A DNA stretch of 51,503 bases, from NCBI RefSeq assembly GCF_012328925.1, contig NZ_JAAXLS010000047.1:1-51503 (forward strand), in the 5' to 3' direction. This document shows positions 45,774-51,503 of the stretch, one piece after another (positions within the stretch are counted from its first letter, which is position 1; each line of letters begins with the position of its first letter). Source of the DNA: Amycolatopsis acididurans. GTDB lineage: Bacteria; Actinomycetota; Actinomycetes; Mycobacteriales; Pseudonocardiaceae. Both the position numbers and the translations under genes were made by a program. The notes under the pieces were generated by a model. That model saw only the letters and a program-made list of their open reading frames with translations. It was not told the DNA's origin and did no database searches.

Positions 45774-46546
45774 TCAAGGGGACCGGCGTCGAGCGGACGT
45801 TCATCGCGCGGGGCCACACGGTGCACGCGCTCGGCCCGGTCGACCTGACCGTCGAGCGGGGAGAGTTCGTCGCCATCGTCGGCCCGTCCGGATGTGGGAA
45901 GTCGACACTGCTGCGCATCGTCGCGGGGCTGGCGGCACCGACCGCGGGCGAGCTCGTCATCGACCGGGCCGATCCAGGGGCGCCGCTGTGTTCGATGGTG
46001 TTCCAGGACTACGGCATCTTTCCGTGGAAGACCGTGCTCGCGAACGTCCGGCTGCCGCTGGACATCGCGGGTGCCTCCCGCGGCCGGGCGAACGAGGTCG
46101 CGCGAGACTGGATCGACCGGGCGGGTGTCGCCGGCTTCGAATCCGCCTACCCGGCAACGCTTTCCGGTGGTATGCGGCAGCGGGTGGCCCTGGCGCGGGC
46201 GTTCGTGGCCAATCCCGAGATCCTCCTCATGGACGAACCGTTCGCGGCGCTGGACGCCCAGCTCCGCCTTGTCCTGCAACAGGAGTTGCTGCGGGTGTGG
46301 GAGGCGCATCGCCGCACGGTCCTGTTCGTCACCCACTCCATCGACGAAGCGTTGCTGCTGGCCGACCGTGTCGTCGTGATGTCGTCACGACCGGGCCGCA
46401 TCCTCGACGACATCACGGTTCCGTTCCCCCGGCCGCGCACGCGGTCCGCGCGCTCGGCGGCTGAGTTCGGCGCGCTCGAAGACCACATCTGGCGACTCCT
46501 GAAGGGTGAGGTGGAAGAACGTGAGCACGCTCATGACGTCGCATGA
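45758..46546 (+). CDS. NitT/TauT-type ABC transporter ATPase
   Basis: A 262-residue ATPase subunit. Walker A GPSGCGKST is at about 42-50, the Q-loop region FQDYGIFPWK, the signature LSGGMRQRVALARA near 135, Walker B ILLMDEPFAALDA near 156, and the H-loop VTHSIDEALLLA. It begins with ATG inside the end of the hydrolase gene, with GGGAG upstream, and overlaps the permease start. It is the counterpart of the ATPase at 646 but a clearly separate copy. Confidence 0.92.
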   Translation: MSDIVIKGTGVERTFIARGHTVHALGPVDLTVERGEFVAIVGPSGCGKSTLLRIVAGLAAPTAGELVIDRADPGAPLCSMVFQDYGIFPWKTVLANVRLPLDIAGASRGRANEVARDWIDRAGVAGFESAYPATLSGGMRQRVALARAFVANPEILLMDEPFAALDAQLRLVLQQELLRVWEAHRRTVLFVTHSIDEALLLADRVVVMSSRPGRILDDITVPFPRPRTRSARSAAEFGALEDHIWRLLKGEVEEREHAHDVA

Positions 46547-47390
46547 CCAGCTGGACCGCCGTGACCTCGTGCGGCGGGTCCCTGGCCCGGCCGAACGGGC
46601 GCCGCAGCGGCACGCGCGGCGTCGTCGCGCCGTCACGGTCACCCTCGCCTGGGCGACACCGGTGCTGCTGATCGTGGCCTGGGAGCTCGCCGCACGGTTG
46701 GGCACGCTCGACACCCGGTTCTTCCCCGCACCGAGCGTCATCTGGCAGGCAGGCGTTCAATCCATTCAGGACGGTGCGATGACCGGAGCCATCGTCGACA
46801 CGGTCCGCAAGCTGCTGATCGGCTACGGGATCGGCGCCGTCGCCGGGGTGGCGCTGGGCGTCCTGCTCGGCCTGTCGTGGATCGCCCGTGCCGCACTCGA
46901 ACACACCCTGGTCGCGCTGTACACGCTGCCCAAGCTCGCGCTGTTCCCGGTTTTCCTGCTCATCTTCGGGCTCGGTTCGATGCCGCAGATCGTGCTGGTC
47001 GCGGTCTCGGTGTTCTTCATCGTCGTGCTGGCTTCGACCACCGCGGTGATCTCGGTCGAGCAGGGTTACCGCGACGCGGCGACCGTGCTCGGCGCGAAAC
47101 GCACCCAACTGCTGCGGCACGTGATCATTCCCGCTGCCCTGCCCGCGATCGCGACCGCGATCCGGTTGACCGCGGGCATTGCCATCCTCGTGATCGTCGG
47201 TATCGAGATGGTGTCCGGCGACAGCGGGCTCGGTTACCTGATCTTCCAGCGATCCCAGGTGTTCGACCCTGGCACGATGTATGCGGGCGTGATCATCGCC
47301 GGACTGATCGGCGTGGCCTTCACCGGCCTCGTCAGCTTCGCGATGAAGTTCGCCGTTCCCCAGCAACGACCGCGGCTGCGCCGGTCCTGA
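46521..47390 (+). CDS. NitT/TauT-type ABC transporter permease
   Basis: A 289-residue inner-membrane permease with about six hydrophobic helices (VTLAWATPVLLIVAWELAAR near the N-terminus) and the coupling loop EQGYRDAATVLGAKRTQLLRHVIIPAALP, diagnostic of the SsuC/TauC family. The N-terminal 40 residues are charged and cytoplasmic. The GTG at 46521 follows GTGGAAG and overlaps the ATPase gene; an ATG at 46533 is an alternative. It works with the ATPase and the binding protein encoded on either side. Confidence 0.9.
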   Translation: MSTLMTSHDQLDRRDLVRRVPGPAERAPQRHARRRRAVTVTLAWATPVLLIVAWELAARLGTLDTRFFPAPSVIWQAGVQSIQDGAMTGAIVDTVRKLLIGYGIGAVAGVALGVLLGLSWIARAALEHTLVALYTLPKLALFPVFLLIFGLGSMPQIVLVAVSVFFIVVLASTTAVISVEQGYRDAATVLGAKRTQLLRHVIIPAALPAIATAIRLTAGIAILVIVGIEMVSGDSGLGYLIFQRSQVFDPGTMYAGVIIAGLIGVAFTGLVSFAMKFAVPQQRPRLRRS

Positions 47391-47417
47391 GTCTTCTTGT
47401 CACCGTCAGGAGAAAGC

Positions 47418-48521
47418 ATGTTCGGAAAATCCCGCGCACGAACGATGTGCGCCGCCGTCATGGCCGCCGGGCTGGCGTTCACGAGCGCGTGCGCCCCGTC
47501 CACCCAGCAAACACAGGCTACCGACGCGAAGCAGGTGTCCGTCCTGCCCGCGGGTGTGAGCCTGTCCGGCACGCCGGACACACCGGCAGCCAAACCGCTG
47601 GCGCAGCACGCGTCGCTGAAGGTCGGCATACCGTCCAAACTGGAACTTGAGGCCCCCGCGCTGCTGGCGCAGACCTATGGGGAGTTCGCCAAGGAGAACC
47701 TCGACGTCACGTTCGTCACCGACACGGTGCCGAACCTGCTCACCTTGCTGGGGCAGAACAAGATCGACCTCGTCTACGCGGGAGCGCAGGCCCTGGTGTT
47801 CAACGCACTTCGCCACGGCGTGCCGATCCGCTGGGTCTCCGGTGTCGCATCGTCCTCACCGGACAGTGGCGTGTACATGAGTACGAAATACGGCACGTCG
47901 GCGAGCGACTTCAACCCCGCGCTGTTGAAGGGCAAGAACATCGGGGTCAACCCCGGCGGGCTGGCTGCTCCTTCGGAGTACGGGCTCTACGACCTGATCA
48001 CGAAGGGCGACCTCAGCCCGAGCGATGTGCGGATGACACCGTTCAGCGACATCGCCGCGATGGCACAGGCCCTCAACAACGGGTCGCTCGACGGCGCCAC
48101 CCTCGGCGCACCCTTCACCGCCAGTCTCAAGCCGGGCGTCGCTTTCCAGGCCCAAGCCGGTTACCCGGCGAGCATGCAGATCGCCGGCTACTTCGCGACC
48201 ACCGAGCTGCTCGGCGCGCACCGGGACGCGGGCGTCGCGTTCTTCCGGGCGCTGGAGCGGACCGTGAACACCTACCTCAGCGGTGACTACCACCAGAACA
48301 CCGAAGTGATGACCAAGATGGCGCAGCAACTCGGCACCACCGTCGAGACGCTGCGGGTGGCGGCGTCGGTTCCATTCGATTTCAACGTCCCCGCACAGTC
48401 GGTGGACAGCCTGCAGAAGATGTACCAGTCCGTGCCGGGGACCCTGCAGGTCGGTAACCCGGTCAAGCCCGGCGAACTGATCGACCTGTCGCTCGTGATC
48501 GATGCGGCACAGGGGAAATGA
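47418..48521 (+). CDS. NitT/TauT-type ABC substrate-binding lipoprotein
   Basis: A 367-residue exported receptor of the NMT1/SsuA/TauA type. The signal peptide ends in FTSAC, a lipobox-like site with Cys25. The mature domain has SLKVGIPSKLELEAPALLAQ, TVPNLLTLLGQNKIDLVYAG and KGKNIGVNPGGLAAPSEYGL, the usual two-lobed anion-receptor arrangement. The ATG at 47418 has AGGAG 5 bases upstream and follows the permease by 27 bp. The ligand is unknown; the neighbouring CoA transferase and hydrolase suggest an organic acid or ester. Confidence 0.9.
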   Translation: MFGKSRARTMCAAVMAAGLAFTSACAPSTQQTQATDAKQVSVLPAGVSLSGTPDTPAAKPLAQHASLKVGIPSKLELEAPALLAQTYGEFAKENLDVTFVTDTVPNLLTLLGQNKIDLVYAGAQALVFNALRHGVPIRWVSGVASSSPDSGVYMSTKYGTSASDFNPALLKGKNIGVNPGGLAAPSEYGLYDLITKGDLSPSDVRMTPFSDIAAMAQALNNGSLDGATLGAPFTASLKPGVAFQAQAGYPASMQIAGYFATTELLGAHRDAGVAFFRALERTVNTYLSGDYHQNTEVMTKMAQQLGTTVETLRVAASVPFDFNVPAQSVDSLQKMYQSVPGTLQVGNPVKPGELIDLSLVIDAAQGK

Positions 48522-48568
48522 CGGCCGGACGAGGTCTATCCGACGCAACCACGGAGGACAAGCACACG

Positions 48569-49747
48569 ATGAGCGACGCGCTGGCCGGTATCAGGGTCCT
48601 CGACGCCGCGACCGTCCTTGCGGGGCCGGTTTCAGCGACGATCCTCGGCGACTTCGGTGCCGAGGTCGTCAAGATCGAGGACCCGAAGGTGGGTGACTTC
48701 ACCCGCGGCGGAGGGCGATCGGCCGGCTGGTTGCAGGAAGGCCGCAACAAGAAGTCCGTGGCTCTGGACCTGCGGACCCCGGCGGGCCAGGCGCTGCTGC
48801 ACCGGTTGGTGCCGCATTTCGACGTGGTGGTCACCAACTTCCGGCCGCCGACCCTCGCGCGCTACCGGATGCTGCCCGAGCACCTCCAGCCGCTCAACCC
48901 GCGCGCGGTGCTGCTGTACCTGACCGGATTCGGCTTGACGGGGCCGTATCGCGACAGGGGCGCGTTCGACCGGATCGCCAGCGCGTACAGCGGCCTGACC
49001 TACGTCACCGGCGAGCCGGAACGGCCGCCCGTGCGCAGCGGGTACTCGGTCATCGACTACATGAGTGCGTACCTGGCGGCTTTTTCGGTGGTGGCCGCGC
49101 TGCACCATCGCGATGTCCAGTCGGGTTCGGGGCAGGTCATCGACCTGGCCCTGTACGAAGCGGCCCTGCGGTCCAGTGAGGACTCGGTCACCGCGTTCGG
49201 TCTGGACCGGCAGGTCCGGGAACGACTGGGCAACAAGAACCCGGCCATCGTGCCCGCGTCGGACTTCGTGACCGCCGACGGCAGGCGGGTGTCCTTACAC
49301 GCCGGTACGGATTCGTTGTTCCGGCGCCTGGCCGCCGTCATGAACCAGCCCGAACTGGCCGCGGACTCCCGCTTCGCGGACCGGGCCGCGCGCATCCAGC
49401 ACCAGGACGAGCTGTACCCGATCATCGGTGCGTGGGTCGGCGGGCTGACCGCCGACGAGGTCGTCAAGTTGCTGAGCGACGCCGACATCCCGGCATCGCC
49501 GATCATGAGTGTCGCGGACCTGATGAACGACCCGCACTGCAAGGACCGCGGCTCGATCGTCACCGTTCCCGACCCCGAGTTCGGAGAGGTCCCGATGGTT
49601 GCTCCGCTGCCGAGGCTGAGCGCCACCCCGGGAACCGTGCGCTGGGTGGGAACCACGCTGGGCGCGCACACTGACGAGGTGCTCGGCGGTCTGCTCGGCC
49701 TGTCCGCGAGCGACATCGATGCGCTGCGCGAGCAAGGCGTGGTGTGA
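48569..49747 (+). CDS. CaiB/BaiF-family CoA transferase
   Basis: A 392-residue family III CoA transferase with ALAGIRVLDAATVLAGPVSATILGDFGAEVVKIEDP, NKKSVALDLRTPAGQALL, VVTNFRPPTLARYRM, YLTGFGLTGPYRDRGAFDRIASAYSG and a PLPRLSATPG ending. This is the third member of the family in the window and not a close copy of the other two. The ATG at 48569 has CGGAGGA upstream; an ATG at 48518 overlapping the previous stop is possible. It would give a CoA thioester to the acid imported by the adjacent transporter. Confidence 0.88.
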   Translation: MSDALAGIRVLDAATVLAGPVSATILGDFGAEVVKIEDPKVGDFTRGGGRSAGWLQEGRNKKSVALDLRTPAGQALLHRLVPHFDVVVTNFRPPTLARYRMLPEHLQPLNPRAVLLYLTGFGLTGPYRDRGAFDRIASAYSGLTYVTGEPERPPVRSGYSVIDYMSAYLAAFSVVAALHHRDVQSGSGQVIDLALYEAALRSSEDSVTAFGLDRQVRERLGNKNPAIVPASDFVTADGRRVSLHAGTDSLFRRLAAVMNQPELAADSRFADRAARIQHQDELYPIIGAWVGGLTADEVVKLLSDADIPASPIMSVADLMNDPHCKDRGSIVTVPDPEFGEVPMVAPLPRLSATPGTVRWVGTTLGAHTDEVLGGLLGLSASDIDALREQGVV

Positions 49748-49802
49748 GCGATCACTACGATGGCTGTTCGAATCCAGGGCCACGACCAACCCAGGAGATG
49801 AT

Positions 49803-50411
49803 GTGAACGACACTGCCGGGCAGACGGCGCAGGGCCGGCGATCGCGGGATCGGGCCCGCACGGAGGCCGACCTGCTGCAGGCGACCTACGACCTGCTCCA
49901 GCGCGACGGCATTTTCGCCGGGCTGAACCTGCAGGAGGTGGCCGAGCGGTCCGGGGTGAACCGTGGCCAGATCTACCAGTACTTCGGCGATCGACGGTCG
50001 CTGCTGAGGGCGGCGGTCGCCCATCGCGCGCGGGAGTGGGCGGCCGGGGCGAAACGGCATTGGGAGAAATCGTTCCTCGGGCGCCGCAAGGCCATGTTCC
50101 GCAGTGCGTTGGCCAACCCGGCGTCCACTCTGGTGGAGGCGTTGCTCGCCATCGACGGCGATCCCGACTATCACCCGTTGCCGGAGATCGAAAAGACGAA
50201 AGCCGCGCTGGAACGGGATCAGCGCAACGGCGACCTCCCGGCCGGCTCCGATGCGCTCGCCATGCACACCTTCATGGTGGCGGCGTACAAGGGATACCTG
50301 ATCTTCCGGGAAGCGATCGCCCGCGACCTCGGCGTCCCGGTCGACCAGCTCGACGCCCGCGTGCTGGCAGTCCACGACCGCGTACTCGAAGCGATGGCAC
50401 GAGAGGGCTGA
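49803..50411 (+). CDS. TetR-family transcriptional regulator
   Basis: A 202-residue TetR-type regulator with the helix-turn-helix at about residues 42-61 (NLQEVAERSGVNRGQIYQYF) and FGDRRSLLRAAVAHRAREW closing the DNA-binding domain. The C-terminal domain is helical with no recognised ligand site. The GTG at 49803 has AGGAG 5 bases upstream. It ends the module that begins with the inverted repeat at 44764, which is its most likely operator; this pairing is inferred from position only. Confidence 0.87.
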   Translation: MNDTAGQTAQGRRSRDRARTEADLLQATYDLLQRDGIFAGLNLQEVAERSGVNRGQIYQYFGDRRSLLRAAVAHRAREWAAGAKRHWEKSFLGRRKAMFRSALANPASTLVEALLAIDGDPDYHPLPEIEKTKAALERDQRNGDLPAGSDALAMHTFMVAAYKGYLIFREAIARDLGVPVDQLDARVLAVHDRVLEAMAREG

Positions 50412-50726
50412 ACATCCCAGACCGATCGTCCGGAGTGGACACGCCGAGCGCGGCGGCACGACCGCGCCGTGTTCGGGCGAGCGGGGTTCCGCGACCGCCG
50501 GAGCAGTCGACGGGGTAAGCGAACGGGGCGGAACGGACGCGGGCGGACCGCCCTCGCGCGCGGCGGCCGCCCCTGCGCCGGCGCGGGACCTGGCCCAGGA
50601 ACTCGGCGGCGGTGGTCGCTGATCTGGCTACCCGGCCTCGCCGTCGCGGTCGGGCGGCCTTCGCAACCGCCCGTCGGGGCTCTCATCGCCTCTCAAGGGA
50701 ACGGGCCCAACACTGGAGCGCATGAG
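50412..50726. other. Gene-free stretch
   Basis: These 315 bases between the TetR gene and the recombinase remnant are extremely GC-rich. Open frames occur in several phases but none has a convincing start, ribosome-binding site or recognisable motif. No copy of the 18-bp operator is present. It probably represents decayed DNA at the edge of the module. Confidence 0.45.
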
Positions 50727-50857
50727 TCGGCGCGAAAGCGGCTGGACGCGGCGGAGGCGAGGTTGCGCCGGCTCAGATCGGCGATCGAGGCAGGGGTTGA
50801 GCCGACCGCGCTCGTTGAGTCGATCAATGAGGCGCAGGCACAGCGCGCTGCCGCCCG
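50727..50857 (+). pseudogene. Serine-recombinase C-terminal remnant, copy 2
   Basis: The plus strand encodes SARKRLDAAEARLRRLRSAI, EAGVEPTALVESINEAQAQR and AAAR in a single frame, then stops matching at about 50857 where the IS5-type element begins. It is a direct repeat of 44062-44190, differing at scattered positions and by two bases in length. Both copies have the same orientation. Confidence 0.68.
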
Positions 50858-51395
50858 GTTTCAGCGCGTGGCTGTCGTGGGTGTTGGCTGCGGAGATGGC
50901 GACGGTCAGGGGCAAACCGGCTCGGTCGGACAGGGCGTGGATCTTCGAACCGGGTTTGCCGCGGTCGACCGGACTGGGTCCGGTCAATCCGCCCCTTTTT
51001 TGGCCCTGACGGATGCTCCGTCGAGAACCGCGCGGGACCAGTCGATGAGGCCCCGGCTGCCGAGTTCGTCCAGCACTGCGTGGTGTATCTGTCGCCACAG
51101 TCCGACCTCGGTCCATTCGGTGAAGGTCCGATGTGCCGTGGGAACGGTCACCCCAAACGACGGTGGCAGGTGCCGCCAGGCGCAGCCGCTGGTCAGCACG
51201 AACACGATCGCCGTGAATACCGCCCGCGAATCCGTTCTCGAGCGCCCACCCCCCTGGGGGCGTACCTTTGCCGGCGGGATCAACGGTTCCACCAGTGCCC
51301 ACAACTCGTCGGGCACCAACCGTTGCGACAGTGAGTCGATCACAACACAAGATCATGACAACTCAGCCCCCAAGATCCAAACGAGACACGCTCTT
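50858..51395 (-). mobile_element. Truncated IS5-family insertion sequence
   Basis: On the minus strand, a first frame (GTG at 51343) encodes LVPDELWALVEPLIPPAKVR, GCAWRHLPPSFGVTVPTAHR and LDGASVRAKKGAD. The second frame continues GPSPVDRGKPGSKIHALSDR and LPLTVAISAANTHDSHALKP. This is the split DDE transposase layout of the IS5/IS427 group. The frames meet at a run of A residues (AAAAAAGG, minus strand, near 50990), a classical slippage site. The transposase stops abruptly at 50858 where the recombinase remnant begins, so the C-terminal catalytic Glu region and one IS end are missing. GAGCGTGTCTCG near 51395 is the probable remaining terminal repeat. Confidence 0.82.
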
Positions 51396-51503
51396 AGTAC
51401 CGCGGTCGCGTTTGCTGAAATGTCTTGGGAAAGGTCAACGCAGAACCGGGCCCCGACGAACTCCGCCAACAGACCGGGCTGCTCGCCAATCTGAAGGTTC
51501 TGC
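51396..51503. other. Right-edge sequence beyond the insertion element
   Basis: The last 108 bases lie outside the IS end. One minus-strand frame is open throughout and reads protein-like (IGEQPGLLAEFVGARFCVDL), so it could be part of a gene entering from beyond the window, but there is too little to identify. TTAG next to the IS end may be its target site. Confidence 0.3.

Noticed and set aside
50628..51356. One continuous transposase gene across the IS5-type element
   Set aside because: The N-terminal transposase motifs are in one frame and the PVDRGKPGSK part in another, meeting at an A-run. The remaining upstream part of the long frame is out-of-phase translation, and its far end reads antisense through the recombinase relic.
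1..51503. CRISPR array, antibiotic biosynthesis cluster or phage-defence system
   Set aside because: No regularly spaced repeats, no PKS/NRPS/terpene synthase modules and no recognisable defence proteins were seen. The 18-bp repeats are dispersed in promoters at irregular distances.

Overview
The window is very GC-rich actinobacterial DNA. GTG starts are common, ATGA/GTGA stop-start overlaps are frequent, and there is an F420-type luciferase-like oxidoreductase. A Pseudonocardiaceae-like soil actinomycete would fit, but the species cannot be read from the sequence. Nearly all of it is accessory catabolism and uptake: several acyl-CoA beta-oxidation operons, two NitT/TauT-type ABC importers, one branched-chain-amino-acid-type (Liv) importer, and a scatter of decayed genes and mobile-element remnants. 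No rRNA, tRNA, CRISPR array or secondary-metabolite megasynthase was seen.

Layout. (1) 1-6261: a plus-strand operon with the end of an ABC permease, its ATPase, a D-2-hydroxyacid dehydrogenase, a metal amidohydrolase, an aldo/keto reductase, an SDR and an HpcH/HpaI-type aldolase. (2) 6417-8100: an MntP-like exporter and two gene remnants (FAD monooxygenase, tannase/feruloyl esterase). (3) 8118-14975: a divergent pair of operons: SDR plus NTF2-like protein leftward, and enoyl-CoA hydratase, acyl-CoA carboxylase beta, cyclase-family hydrolase and SDR rightward, closed by a terminator and facing an F420-type oxidoreductase. (4) 15224-22410: biotin-carrying carboxylase alpha subunit, acyl-CoA dehydrogenase, 3-hydroxyacyl-CoA dehydrogenase, enoyl-CoA hydratase and CoA ligase, converging on a thiolase. 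(5) 22502-28015: SDR, TetR regulator, acyl-CoA dehydrogenase, aldehyde dehydrogenase and alcohol dehydrogenase. (6) 28690-33575: Liv-type importer with a LivH-LivM-LivG triple fusion. (7) 33732-41171: CoA transferase, two acyl-CoA dehydrogenases, an amidohydrolase-fold protein lacking most metal ligands, CoA ligase and aldehyde dehydrogenase. (8) 41161-43840, minus strand: CoA transferase, a 58-residue GatC/AtzG-like protein and an amidase. (9) 44062-51395: alpha/beta hydrolase, ABC importer, CoA transferase and TetR, bracketed by two directly repeated recombinase fragments and a truncated IS5-type element.

How it may work together. From (3) to (8), eight copies of an 18-bp operator-like sequence (roughly CTAnCA-AnCGGT-TGGTAG) lie in the promoter regions of most operons. 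A weaker ninth copy lies at the start of the TetR gene at 23323. I infer one TetR-controlled regulon spanning at least 34 kb. It would import a substrate, oxidise an alcohol or aldehyde to an acid, activate the acid with CoA, and degrade it by beta-oxidation. The biotin carboxylase suggests a branched (methyl-blocked) intermediate, as in the leucine and acyclic-terpene pathways. No lyase for that step is in the window and the real substrate is unknown.

Decayed relatives of intact neighbours (aldehyde dehydrogenase, cyclase, F420-type oxidoreductase) sit next to two of the operators. This points to past duplication and rewiring of the cluster.
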